Shown here: in pieces, positions 42,251 through 51,214 of the stretch | Layout: every line of letters begins with the position of its first letter | Position numbering within the stretch: the stretch's first letter is position 1 | NCBI RefSeq assembly: GCF_947487605.1 | Contig: NZ_CANKXK010000002.1 | Coordinates: 248,001-312,000 of the forward strand | Reading direction: 5' to 3' | Source: an uncultured Algibacter sp. | Lineage (GTDB): Bacteria > Bacteroidota > Bacteroidia > Flavobacteriales > Flavobacteriaceae | DNA length: 64,000 nt | Translations under genes and position numbers: made by a program | Notes under the pieces: model-generated | Seen by the model: the letters and a program-made list of their open reading frames with translations, nothing else | The model's database searches: none | Told to the model about the DNA's origin: nothing

Positions 42251-45007
42251 TTACACTTCTTTTTCAGTGAAATCAATTTTTGGATTACAGATTTCCAAGA
42301 TGAGTTTTTTTAATTCATTTTCAAAAGCAGTTAACGTATTATTGCTTATTAAAGAATCTTTACTTCTACTAAAAACGCTGTCTTTTTTGCTAAATTTCAA
42401 AAAACCAGAACTTAAGTTTTTAAATGAAATAATACCCGCTTCAATAGGCAATTGTACTTTCTTTTCTTTACACATCATGTAAGCATAAGTTAATACTTGA
42501 AAGCTTTTGCTGTATTTTTTATAATCCGTTGTAATATCTTCCCAATTAACAACTTCTACTTGGTTAGATTCTACTTTACCTGTTTTATAGTCTATAATTC
42601 TAATTGTTCCGTTACATTCATCAACTCTATCAACTTTCCCTTTAATTTTTATTGGAAATTTAAGTTCAGGAATATTGATTTCAATAACATTATCAGCTTC
42701 AATAGCCATAATTTTAATTTGATCTCCTGCTTTCAACCCTTTAATTTCTAAATCTAGAAAATTAGAAACATATCGTTTTGCTATTTCATAAATAATGAGG
42801 TTTTTACCTTTTGAAATATCGCCTTCTTTGTATTCATTTTTAAAATGATGCGTTACTGTTTCTTCAATCTGAGATTTGAGATTTTTTATACCTTCTATAG
42901 TTAAAAACTCACCTATAAAAGGAGTGTAAAAATCTTCAAGCGTATTATGTACCACTGTTCCTAATGTATTTGCAGCTACAGTTTCTTCTACATCATCATG
43001 ATCTCTTATTTTTAAAATTTTCTGATAGTAAAAATCAATAGGATTTCTGATGTAGTTTGTTAATGAAGACGGAGAAAACCCTTTTTTTGCAATATCAATA
43101 ATTTGTTTTTCTAATGATTCGGTTTTTTTAACAATATTTAATTGTTGCTCGACAACAGGAACGTAAGGTGCTATTATTTGATGCTTGATTTTATGTATGC
43201 CTTCTAGTTCTAATTGGGTAATAAATCTGCTTTTTTCACCACCTGTTAGTATATCTGCTTCGGTATTGTATAATATATAAATATTTTTAGCACGTTGTAA
43301 TAGCCTATAAAAATGGTATGTGTAAACAGCATCCTTTTCTTTGAATGTTGGTAAATTGTTTTCAATTTTTACGTCAAAAGGGATGAATGAATTGTTGCTT
43401 TTTCCAGCGGGAAGTATCCCTTCGTTTACTGATGAAATAATAACAGTTTCAAAATCTAAAACACGAGATTCTAACATGCCCATTATTTGTAATCCTTGTA
43501 AAGGTTCGCCCTGAAAATCTAAAGTTTCAGTACTCAGTAATTCTTTATAAATGCTATATAAGGTTTGAATATCTTTTATGTGTTTATTCTCTGAATTTAA
43601 TCTTGAAAGCTCATTAAAAAGTACATTAAAACGGAATAAATATTCTAGCGACAATAAGTTAGAGTCTTTCTCTTTGTTTAAATTGTTTTTTATCGCTAGT
43701 ATTAATTGAGAACAATTTTTTAATATTTTTTCAATAGATTCAGACCAGTTTGAAAACAATAATTCAATAATACTCTTGGCTTCATTTGCTATCTCTATTA
43801 AACGACCCATATTTAAATATACTAAGTTATTGTCATTGATAGTGTCAATAAGTTTAGTAGCATAATCTACATTATTAATAAGTAATAGTGGGCGTATGAA
43901 TTGATGTGATATAATGTTAATTATGTCTTTGTGGTAGTAAAGTCCAGTAGTTGTTTTATGTAAATGGAAAAGTGAATCAAAAAGGGGAGCTAATGGTATG
44001 GATTTTAAAGGCAACCCCATTGTGATATTTAGGGCTTCTATATTTGATGGTAAAGAGTTAAGTAAGGGCATCAATAAATTTTCATCGCCTAAAATAACTG
44101 CTGTATTTTGCAACAACTCCTTCTCCTTTTTTATTTTTTTTAAAAGTGAACCAATGTATTTAGCTTGACCTACATTTTTTGGAATACCAAACACAGAAAT
44201 GTTTTTTTCTTCGGAATAATTCTTAGTTACCCAATTAAAATGATTACTCTCAAAAAAAGCCCAATTTTTTTTATGTCGACGCACGAAGAATGCAGCATCA
44301 TGCCTTGAATTAGCCATAAAGTGCTTGTCTACATCCCAATATATTTGTGCTAGGTTGTTTTTAAGTAGTTTTTGTATTATGGTTTCTTCTGAAGTGTTTA
44401 ACGCATTAAACCCTAAAAAAACATGTTGCTTGTTTAAATTATTTTGGAGATAAGATTCTGTGTTTTCAACGGCCTCTCTATAAATTAAACCTTGGTAACC
44501 AATACCTTTGTTTAATAGATGTGTGGTAAATTCTTTGTAATAGCTGTGGAGTTTATTCCAAAAGGCTAAGTAATTTTTAACGAAATCTGTTTTATTTTCC
44601 TCTAACGACCAATGATTTAAATCTTGTATAGCACTTAAATAATTAAATATGTATTCTTGTGGAATCAGATAGCGATCAATTTCATTAAAGTCTTGAAGTA
44701 GTACCTGTGCCCACTTGGAAAAGGAGTCAAAAGAATCAAGAGATTCTTTCTTGGTTAATTTAGAGTAACAAGTGTAAAATTCGAAAAGAAGTTCGGTATT
44801 CGAAATGCTTTTAAGCTGTGATAATTCTTCAACAAATTCTTCAATACTTAGAATATTTGGCGAGAATATAGGTTGTTTTATAAAATTAGAAAGTTGGTGT
44901 TTTAAAAATAGGCCAGCCCTTCTGCTTGGTAATATAAATGTTACCTCACTTAGGTTTATATCTTTTTTTTTTAGATTAGCTAAAACATCAAAAATAAAAG
45001 TTGTCAT
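42251..45007 (-). CDS. addB: AddB-like ATP-dependent nuclease subunit (PD-(D/E)XK)
   Basis: 918 residues. The N-terminus FILPSRRAGLFLKHQLSNF is the AddB/RecC-like inactive helicase start, with FVEELSQL and VEDTESYLQNNL-type helices; VIISSVNEGILPAGKSNNSFIPFD is the conserved late-helicase motif. The C-terminal RecB-type nuclease domain has LTNYIRNPIDFYYQKIL, LGTVVHNTLEDFY and the catalytic VRIIDYKTG-like IRIIDYKTGKVES. The cysteines of the Fe-S cluster of Bacillus AddB are not seen. Pairs with addA at 46666 although ompA lies between. Confidence 0.88.
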   Translation of the reverse strand: MTTFIFDVLANLKKKDINLSEVTFILPSRRAGLFLKHQLSNFIKQPIFSPNILSIEEFVEELSQLKSISNTELLFEFYTCYSKLTKKESLDSFDSFSKWAQVLLQDFNEIDRYLIPQEYIFNYLSAIQDLNHWSLEENKTDFVKNYLAFWNKLHSYYKEFTTHLLNKGIGYQGLIYREAVENTESYLQNNLNKQHVFLGFNALNTSEETIIQKLLKNNLAQIYWDVDKHFMANSRHDAAFFVRRHKKNWAFFESNHFNWVTKNYSEEKNISVFGIPKNVGQAKYIGSLLKKIKKEKELLQNTAVILGDENLLMPLLNSLPSNIEALNITMGLPLKSIPLAPLFDSLFHLHKTTTGLYYHKDIINIISHQFIRPLLLINNVDYATKLIDTINDNNLVYLNMGRLIEIANEAKSIIELLFSNWSESIEKILKNCSQLILAIKNNLNKEKDSNLLSLEYLFRFNVLFNELSRLNSENKHIKDIQTLYSIYKELLSTETLDFQGEPLQGLQIMGMLESRVLDFETVIISSVNEGILPAGKSNNSFIPFDVKIENNLPTFKEKDAVYTYHFYRLLQRAKNIYILYNTEADILTGGEKSRFITQLELEGIHKIKHQIIAPYVPVVEQQLNIVKKTESLEKQIIDIAKKGFSPSSLTNYIRNPIDFYYQKILKIRDHDDVEETVAANTLGTVVHNTLEDFYTPFIGEFLTIEGIKNLKSQIEETVTHHFKNEYKEGDISKGKNLIIYEIAKRYVSNFLDLEIKGLKAGDQIKIMAIEADNVIEINIPELKFPIKIKGKVDRVDECNGTIRIIDYKTGKVESNQVEVVNWEDITTDYKKYSKSFQVLTYAYMMCKEKKVQLPIEAGIISFKNLSSGFLKFSKKDSVFSRSKDSLISNNTLTAFENELKKLILEICNPKIDFTEKEV

Positions 45008-45018
45008 TATATAAAAGT

Positions 45019-45050
45019 AAAAAACGCTTCGGATATCCGAAGCGTTTTTT
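45019..45050 (-). terminator. Perfect palindromic terminator after ompA
   Basis: The 32-nt stretch is fully self-complementary (AAAAAACGCTTCGG followed by ATATCCGAAGCGTTTTTT). The strong GC core and T run on the minus strand would end ompA mRNA; it also works in reverse. It isolates ompA from addB. Confidence 0.92.
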
Positions 45051-45092
45051 CTAAAAGTTTATTTTAATAATTAACTTCTAACTAAATCTAAA

Positions 45093-46472
45093 TTATTTAG
45101 CTAAGTTAATTTCAACACGTCTGTTATTAGCTCTACCAGCTCTAGTTTTGTTAGTGTCGATTGGTTTAGATTCTCCATATCCAAGAGAAGAAAGTCTAAA
45201 CTCATCAATACCACCTTTAACTAAGTATTCTTTTACAGCGTTTGCACGAGCATCAGATAATTTTTGGTTAGAGTCTTCTCTACCAACACTATCAGTATGT
45301 CCTTCAACTGTGAATTTAGAAGTAGGGTATTCTTTAAGAATTTTGATAATATCACCTAATACAGCTTCAGACTGAGATTTGATGCTAGATTTACCAGAAT
45401 CAAATAAGATAGTTTTAGCATACTCATTTAAAGTATTTTGAATAGCTTCTGTAACTTCTGGACATCCGTTGTTAGCAACAGTTCCTTTAACGTCTGGACA
45501 TTTGTCGTCTTTGTCTAAAACACCGTCACCATCACCATCAGGCCATGGGCATCCTTTGTTAGCAGCAGGACCAGCAGTGTTAACACAAGCATCATCAGCA
45601 TCAGTAACACCGTCACCATCAGCATCTGGACAACCAGCTAAAGCTTTTAAACCAGCAACTGAAGGACAGTTGTCATCTTTATCAGCAACACCGTCACCGT
45701 CAGAATCAGGACAACCGTTAAACTCAGCAGCACCTGCTTCGTTAGGACAATCATCTTTACTGTCTTCGATACCGTCACCATCAGAATCAGGACAACCGTT
45801 GAAAGCCTCTAAACCAGCAACATCTGGACAAGCATCATCTTTATCGTATATACCATCACCATCTGTATCAGTTCCACCAAATTTGATAGAAAGACCAACT
45901 GTGTGTTGGAAATGTGTTTGTAAGTAATCTTCGAAAGCATGTTTGTAAGCTGTTTGTACAGTTAAACCAACATTGTCGTTAAACCATAAGTTAAAACCTA
46001 AAGTTCCGTTTAAAGTTCCAGCTCCAATTTCATCAATCCAAGTGTAACCACCACCTACACCTAAGTAAGGCTCGAAAGTGTTACAGTTAAGTAATTCAGC
46101 AAAACTGTACTTGATAGTACCATCTACACCATAGTATGATAAATCATCTACACTAATAGCTTCAGACGATCCTGGTACCTCTCCCCATTTTGTTATTTTG
46201 TTTAAAGAACCAGCAACTCCAAAAGAAAATCCATCTCCTATATATTTAGACACAGAAATAGTAGATAGAGAAGGTAAAATGTTGTAGTTATCAGTATCAA
46301 CAAATTTGCTAAAAATAGTTTCACTAAATGGTACACCGTCTCCAGAAGGATAAGCGTCAACCGCATTTACCCCAATTGTAATTTGCCATGGGTTGTTTTC
46401 GTCTTGTGCATTTACGTTGCTATAACCAAGTACAAGCAACATAGCGAACAATAATCTGCTAAGATTTTTCAT
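45093..46472 (-). CDS. OmpA family outer-membrane protein with thrombospondin type 3 repeats
   Basis: 459 residues from the ATG at 46472 (a TTG two codons earlier at 46478 is less likely). Signal peptide through NVNAQ. Residues ~25-190 form an 8-strand beta-barrel-like domain. Then five calcium-binding TSP3 units follow, each with DSDGDG(I/V)xDxxDxCP (residues ~200-330). The C-terminal OmpA domain (near 345-459) has [19 protein letters not shown] and [22 protein letters not shown] with ending NNRRVEINL for peptidoglycan binding. An abundant porin-like structural protein; the promoter is near-consensus. Confidence 0.95.
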   Translation of the reverse strand: MKNLSRLLFAMLLVLGYSNVNAQDENNPWQITIGVNAVDAYPSGDGVPFSETIFSKFVDTDNYNILPSLSTISVSKYIGDGFSFGVAGSLNKITKWGEVPGSSEAISVDDLSYYGVDGTIKYSFAELLNCNTFEPYLGVGGGYTWIDEIGAGTLNGTLGFNLWFNDNVGLTVQTAYKHAFEDYLQTHFQHTVGLSIKFGGTDTDGDGIYDKDDACPDVAGLEAFNGCPDSDGDGIEDSKDDCPNEAGAAEFNGCPDSDGDGVADKDDNCPSVAGLKALAGCPDADGDGVTDADDACVNTAGPAANKGCPWPDGDGDGVLDKDDKCPDVKGTVANNGCPEVTEAIQNTLNEYAKTILFDSGKSSIKSQSEAVLGDIIKILKEYPTSKFTVEGHTDSVGREDSNQKLSDARANAVKEYLVKGGIDEFRLSSLGYGESKPIDTNKTRAGRANNRRVEINLAK

Positions 46473-46507
46473 ATTCAAAAGTTTAATTTTTAAGTGTTAA
46501 TTGTGAA

Positions 46508-46538
46508 CAAAAGTAAGTTGTTAAATTTTATTAACAAA
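46508..46538 (-). promoter_or_regulatory. Full Bacteroidota consensus promoter of ompA
   Basis: On the minus strand TTTG (46538-46535), a 19-bp spacer and TACTTTTG (46515-46508) match TTTG-N19-TAnnTTTG exactly. This is the best promoter in the window and fits high expression of a major outer-membrane protein. Confidence 0.85.
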
Positions 46539-46665
46539 GACAAATATATAAAAATATTGCAGATTCCTTTTGTTTATAGTTAGTTCAGAATGATTTTAGA
46601 TAATTTTTGTATATCAACTTTAATGATAATTAGTTCGTAAAATATATTATTTGTGTTTTAGGCTT

Positions 46666-49600
46666 TTATAATTCTCTTATTGTTATTGAGTCATTTATAT
46701 AAATAAGAATCTTATTTATAACTTTAATGCCCATGTTTTCTAATATATCTTGATAAACTTGTAATTGTTGCGCATGTTTCTTGTCTTCAGCTCCAGTTTT
46801 ATAGTCAATGATTGTTGCTTCATTTTTATTATTTAAATTAATCCTATCGGGTCTTAGAATCATTCCATTTCTCGATATAATATCACGCTCATTATATATA
46901 GTGTAATTTGAGCTATAATATTCCTGTAGTTTGGGATGTTTAATAATATTTAAAATAGTTTTTTTAAGTAAGGAAGCTTGATTTTTATCGATGGTTGAAG
47001 ATTTTAAATAGTTATTAATAACAAGTTCAACATCATCTTCAATATAAATTTGTGCCATGATATTATGAATAAGGTTCCCTTTTTCTATTGCTTCTTGCTT
47101 ATTGGTATCCCATAAATAACCAGATTTTGTTACAACCTTAATATTATGGTCTTCTTTTGAAGTTGAAATAAATTCATGTGCTAAGTTTATATTATTTTCT
47201 ATTTCTGCAATTGCTGAAACTTTTTGCTGATTTCCAAATGGATATGTTAACTCTAAATTATTCCAAAGGCCTAATTCTTTTAAATAATTAATTAACAAAC
47301 CTGAATATTTTTTATCGTTTACAACACCTTTTGAAGATATATCTTTAGTAGAGATTATATATAATTGCTCAATAGCTCTTGTTAAGGTTACGTATAATAA
47401 ATTAATATTGTCTAATTCTAATTCAGATTGGTGTCTATTATATATGTTCAACCCTTCTTCTCCAAAATACTTAAAATCTTTGTTGTAATTTAATAAGGCA
47501 TAGGAAAAGCCATTGTGTTTTTCTTTATCTAGTTTAAACCATTCCTTAGGTTCTAGCTCGCGATAAATATCTAAATCGGCATAAGGAAATATTACTACAG
47601 GAAATTCCAAACCTTTAGATTTATGAATAGTTATAATTTGGATTGCATTTTGCCCTTTTGGAGATATAATACTTAAACTTTCTTTTTTCTTTTCGAAGTA
47701 ATCTAAAAAGCTTGATATATCAGACCCTTTTTTTTGTGAAAAATCAAGAACTATGTCTAGAAAAAACTGAATATAAGCGTTAGAATTTTTAGCTAAACCG
47801 AAACTTCTAATAATAGTCTCTGTTAAATCGTAAAGCGAAAGTTGTAACAAACTGTCACTACTAATAAATATGTTATAATTTTCGAGGCTTTTAAATAATT
47901 TAGCTAATGGGAGATTTATGTGGTTGATGAAAAACTCATGCTTATCGTCAATATTGAATAAAGATGCTAGGTAATTTAAAACCTTTATTTTTATTTCATT
48001 TTTTTTTGGCTGATTTAAAAGCCCTAACAAGTCATTTATAAAAGTAACCTCTTGAGAATTATTAAGAAGCAGGGTTTCGGAAGATATAATAGGTATATTT
48101 TGTTGGCTCAAATAATTAGCAACAGCTACTCCTTCCTTTTTCTTTCTAACTAAAACACAAATATCTTCGAGCATAAACCCGTTTATAAGACAAGTGTTAA
48201 TCTTGTTTAAAACCTGTTCTGGGAACAATTCGTTTCTATTATCTTCTTTCGAAATATCTAAAAAAGACAGCTCTACATAACCCTCTTTCTCTTCAGTAAT
48301 ATTTTGATGAGATGTTTTATAAAGGTCTTTGTGCGCGTCTTTAATTAGTGCATTATTCGCTAAAAATTTGAAGAAGCTATTATTAAAATGTACAATCTTC
48401 TTAAAACTTCTGTAGTTGTTTTTAAGATTTTCAACATTTTGCTTTACTTGAAAAGGGGATGTTTTTTTATTGAATAAATCTATAAACTGTTCTGCTTTAC
48501 CACCACGCCAACGATAAATAGCTTGTTTTGCATCGCCTACCAACATGGTACTACCATTTATACCCGATAAGGAATTGTCTAGTAGAGGAATTAAGTTTTC
48601 CCATTGCATGATTGATGTATCTTGAAACTCATCAATAAAATAGTGTTTAAATTTTTCTCCTAAACGTTCATAAATAAATGGAGTTGGTTGGTTTTTTATT
48701 TCGTTACTTATAATAGAGTTAAATTCCGAAATAAGCATTTTGTTTTTCTCTTCTTTAAGTTCTTGTAATTCTTTATTTATCGCATTTAAAACAGATAGCG
48801 GTGTAATATTTCTGTAGAATGCTTTTAAGAATTTTAAATGATAAACATGCGTTTTAATTCTCTTGAATTCGACTTCAATTTCAGGTAATAGCAAATCTAT
48901 AGTGTTTGCTAAGTCGAGGCTTAAGGTTTTATTGTAAATGCTTTTTCTTTCAGATAAATTTTCTTCTAGCTTGTTATCGTAAAGCTTATATAAATCTAAT
49001 TTTAAAGCTTTTTTAAAATGATTTGGAAGTGTTCCACTAGTAAAATTGGTGTGTTCTAAGCCAGCTTCTGCAATTAAAGTAAGTACATTTTGAGCTTTTT
49101 CAATAATAGTTTGTTCTGTGCTTGAAATTTCTACTCGTAATTGTGATTTAAGTTCTTTAAAATTATTTAGCGTTTTGTCTTTTAAAGATGCTATAAAAAA
49201 CATATCGTTTTCATTAACTAAAAGTTTCGCCATCTTATTAAAATCTAAAGACAGATCCCAACTTTTGTCTTCATCTGCTTTTTCAATTGCAAAATCCACA
49301 AGCGTTTTAGTAAGCATTTTATTTGTGCCAGCTTTAGCAATTAAACTTTCTACAGCTTCGTTAAGCAAAGCGTCTTGATCTAGTTCTACTTCAAAATTTA
49401 ATGGCAGCTTTAAGTCGAAAGCGAATGTTCTAATAAGTTTATGCGTAAAACCATCAATAGTACTAATATCAAAAGCAGCATAGTTATGTACGATGGTATC
49501 TAATAACTTTTCTGATTTTTGATGAAGTAGCCCTGGCTCTATTTTTAATTCTTCACAAATTGTATCAAACATGCTATCATGCTGTGCCAGAATCGTTTTA

Positions 49601-49803
49601 TCTGAAAACTTCTTTAATGTGTCAATTATGCGCTCCTTCATTTCGGCAACAGCCTTATTTGTAAAAGTAATAGCTAGTATGCGCTTAAAAATTTCATTGT
49701 TATTAGATTGGAATAAAATTTTTAAATATTCTTTTACAAGGGTATAGGTTTTCCCGCTTCCTGCTGAAGCATTATATATTGTAAAAGAATGATTTATTGA
49801 CAT
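46666..49803 (-). CDS. addA: AddA-like UvrD/RecB-type helicase-nuclease subunit
   Basis: 1045 residues. Walker A TIYNASAGSGKTYTLVKEY near residue 15, ILAITFTNKAVAEMKERII (Ia), FIDEFQDTSIMQWENL (II), LVGDAKQAIYRWRGG (III), ITIHKSKGLEFPVVIFP (V) and LYVTLTRAIEQLYIIS (VI). The C-terminal nuclease domain has GNLIHNIMAQIY and ATIIDYKTGAEDKKHAQQLQVYQ. Together with addB it should process double-strand breaks for RecA loading. It is unusual that ompA separates the two. Confidence 0.93.
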   Translation of the reverse strand: MSINHSFTIYNASAGSGKTYTLVKEYLKILFQSNNNEIFKRILAITFTNKAVAEMKERIIDTLKKFSDKTILAQHDSMFDTICEELKIEPGLLHQKSEKLLDTIVHNYAAFDISTIDGFTHKLIRTFAFDLKLPLNFEVELDQDALLNEAVESLIAKAGTNKMLTKTLVDFAIEKADEDKSWDLSLDFNKMAKLLVNENDMFFIASLKDKTLNNFKELKSQLRVEISSTEQTIIEKAQNVLTLIAEAGLEHTNFTSGTLPNHFKKALKLDLYKLYDNKLEENLSERKSIYNKTLSLDLANTIDLLLPEIEVEFKRIKTHVYHLKFLKAFYRNITPLSVLNAINKELQELKEEKNKMLISEFNSIISNEIKNQPTPFIYERLGEKFKHYFIDEFQDTSIMQWENLIPLLDNSLSGINGSTMLVGDAKQAIYRWRGGKAEQFIDLFNKKTSPFQVKQNVENLKNNYRSFKKIVHFNNSFFKFLANNALIKDAHKDLYKTSHQNITEEKEGYVELSFLDISKEDNRNELFPEQVLNKINTCLINGFMLEDICVLVRKKKEGVAVANYLSQQNIPIISSETLLLNNSQEVTFINDLLGLLNQPKKNEIKIKVLNYLASLFNIDDKHEFFINHINLPLAKLFKSLENYNIFISSDSLLQLSLYDLTETIIRSFGLAKNSNAYIQFFLDIVLDFSQKKGSDISSFLDYFEKKKESLSIISPKGQNAIQIITIHKSKGLEFPVVIFPYADLDIYRELEPKEWFKLDKEKHNGFSYALLNYNKDFKYFGEEGLNIYNRHQSELELDNINLLYVTLTRAIEQLYIISTKDISSKGVVNDKKYSGLLINYLKELGLWNNLELTYPFGNQQKVSAIAEIENNINLAHEFISTSKEDHNIKVVTKSGYLWDTNKQEAIEKGNLIHNIMAQIYIEDDVELVINNYLKSSTIDKNQASLLKKTILNIIKHPKLQEYYSSNYTIYNERDIISRNGMILRPDRINLNNKNEATIIDYKTGAEDKKHAQQLQVYQDILENMGIKVINKILIYINDSITIREL

Positions 49804-49883
49804 GAAGAATAATTTGCATACAAGATAAAAACTATCGATGGTTTCATAGCAATATATTATTTTTAATTGACCCGTTTTATGTG

Positions 49884-49891
49884 TAAATTTG
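49884..49891 (+). promoter_or_regulatory. -7 box of the superoxide dismutase gene
   Basis: TAAATTTG, about 37 bp before the ATG at 49928. TTG at 49867-49869 lies only 14 bp away, short of the usual 19. Confidence 0.5.
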
Positions 49892-49927
49892 AATGAAAAT
49901 AAATACTAATATTTAAAACAAAAAATT

Positions 49928-50536
49928 ATGGCTTTTGAATTACCAAATTTAGGATATGCCTATGATGCCTTAGAACCTCATATAGATGCAAGAACTATGG
50001 AGATACACCATACAAAACATCATCAAGGATATACTAATAACTTAAATAATGCTATTGCTGGAACCGATTTAGAAGGAAAACCTATTGAAGATATTCTTGC
50101 AAATTTAGATATGAATAATGGTGCTGTTAGAAATAACGGGGGCGGATTTTTTAATCACTCATTATTTTGGACTGTTATGAATCCTGAAGATAGAGGCTAT
50201 TTATCTGGCGAATTAAAAGATGCTATTGAAACTGCTTATGGATCAAAGGATGAATTTATTGCTGCTTTTAGTAAAGCTGCTGCTACACGCTTTGGATCAG
50301 GCTGGGCTTGGTTATGTGTGCATAAAGGTGGGAAGGTAGAAATTTGTTCTACAGCTAATCAAGATAATCCATTAATGCCAGGAGTAAGTTGTGGCGGCAC
50401 TCCAATTTTAGGATTAGATGTATGGGAACATGCTTATTATTTAAATTACCAAAACCGTCGTCCAGATTACATTAATGCATTTTTTAGTGTTGTTAACTGG
50501 AATGAAGTTGAAAGACGCTACGCAGAGGCAAAATAA
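49928..50536 (+). CDS. Superoxide dismutase (Fe/Mn)
   Basis: 202 residues. Metal ligands are visible: His in [17 protein letters not shown] near residue 26, His in [13 protein letters not shown] near 76, and Asp and His in [19 protein letters not shown] near 160. The residues around the active site ([18 protein letters not shown]) do not decide clearly between Fe and Mn, and cambialistic use is common in Bacteroidota. It converts superoxide to peroxide and oxygen in the cytoplasm. Single gene with its own promoter and terminator. Confidence 0.97.
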   Translation: MAFELPNLGYAYDALEPHIDARTMEIHHTKHHQGYTNNLNNAIAGTDLEGKPIEDILANLDMNNGAVRNNGGGFFNHSLFWTVMNPEDRGYLSGELKDAIETAYGSKDEFIAAFSKAAATRFGSGWAWLCVHKGGKVEICSTANQDNPLMPGVSCGGTPILGLDVWEHAYYLNYQNRRPDYINAFFSVVNWNEVERRYAEAK

Positions 50537-50560
50537 AACACAAAATCTTTCAGAGTATAG

Positions 50561-50591
50561 AATCGCTTGGATTTATCTAAGCGATTTTTTT
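50561..50591 (+). terminator. Intrinsic terminator after the superoxide dismutase gene
   Basis: AATCGCTT (50561-50568) pairs with AAGCGATT (50579-50586), followed by a T run. Confidence 0.8.
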
Positions 50592-50628
50592 ATGTGCTTA
50601 TTCCAAAATAATGAAGTAATATAAAATG

Positions 50629-50699
50629 AAAAAGCTGAACTTTCGTTCAGCTTTTTGCCCCAAATCTACCATAAACTTAACCTACTTATGTTATGGTGA
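50629..50699 (-). ncRNA. Small RNA array, copy 1
   Basis: On the minus strand a TAAATTTG box (50710-50703) is followed within 4 bp by the conserved core (50699-50657), which opens TCACCATAACATAAGTAGG and ends GATTTGGGGC. A terminator hairpin GCTGAAC-GAAA-GTTCAGC (50651-50634) and a T run follow. The expected transcript is about 70 nt with no reading frame. In the core, ACCATAA can pair with TTATGGT (7 bp), leaving a loop around GTAGGTTAAG. The unit recurs twice more. Confidence 0.75.
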
Positions 50700-50822
50700 C
50701 AACAAATTTAGGTAGGAGGTACTGTTTAAAAAAATATTTTAGTTAAACTACTAATATATTGGCTTAAACGGGTTTTGATTAAATCTGTGAGTGCATTTAA
50801 AGGAAAAAGATGATATAATAAC

Positions 50823-50897
50823 AAAAAAAAGGTGAACGAGAGTTCACCTTTTTAGCCCCAAATCTACCATGAACTTAACCTACTTATGTTATGGTGA
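50823..50897 (-). ncRNA. Small RNA array, copy 2
   Basis: Same layout on the minus strand: variant -7 box TATATTCG (50907-50900), core 50897-50855 differing from copy 1 by one base (GTTCATGGT instead of GTTTATGGT), terminator stem AGGTGAAC-TCTC-GTTCACCT (50849-50830) and a T run of eight. The terminator stem differs from copy 1 at paired positions on both sides, a compensatory change that supports the hairpin. The region upstream of the box (GTTTAACTAAAATATTTT) is shared with copy 1. Confidence 0.75.
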
Positions 50898-51026
50898 TTC
50901 GAATATATATTACTACTTAGATACCTTAAAATATTTTAGTTAAACGACTTAAATATCGGCTTAAAAGAAATTGGTTGTTTAGTGAAAGAGCTTAAAAAAA
51001 ATGTTTTTAAGGGAAGTTTTATAAAT

Positions 51027-51101
51027 AAAAAAAGGCGAACAGAAGTTCACCTTTTTTTGCCCCAAATCTACCATGAACTTAACCTACTTATGTTATGGTG
51101 A
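51027..51101 (-). ncRNA. Small RNA array, copy 3
   Basis: Minus strand: variant -7 box TACATTGG (51111-51104), core 51101-51059 identical to copy 2, terminator AGGTGAAC-TTCT-GTTCGCCT (51052-51033) and seven Ts. One terminator pair is U-G on the minus-strand RNA but would be C-A on a plus-strand RNA, which supports the minus orientation. It lies 113 bp beyond the purF stop (purF runs the same way), so it could alternatively be read as part of the purF 3' region, but it has its own box and terminator. Confidence 0.72.
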
Positions 51102-51214
51102 TACCAATGTAGATGTATTTACAATAATTTGATTATTTTTTAGACAAACAGCATTTTTTTCAGATTAAATGTGATTTTTATGGATTAACTGACAAAAAAT
51201 TTTGTTTTTTAAAA

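Larger units (their letters stand above)
50629..51111 (-). repeat. Three-unit tandem repeat holding the small-RNA copies
   Basis: The unit recurs at about 198 and 204 bp. Identity is highest in the 43-bp core, moderate in the terminator stem, and present in the upstream blocks GTTTAACTAAAATATTTT and GGCTTAAA between copies 1 and 2. The spacers otherwise differ, so the duplications are old and the core has been kept by selection. Not a CRISPR: spacing is too long and spacers are partly related. Confidence 0.8.

Noticed and set aside
45469-45927. 152-codon plus-strand frame rich in Ser and Pro
   Set aside because: It is the antisense of the repetitive calcium-binding repeats of ompA and has no independent signal.
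50629-51111. CRISPR array from three regularly spaced repeats
   Set aside because: Only three copies, about 200 bp apart, with partly homologous spacers, promoter boxes and terminator hairpins, and no cas genes.
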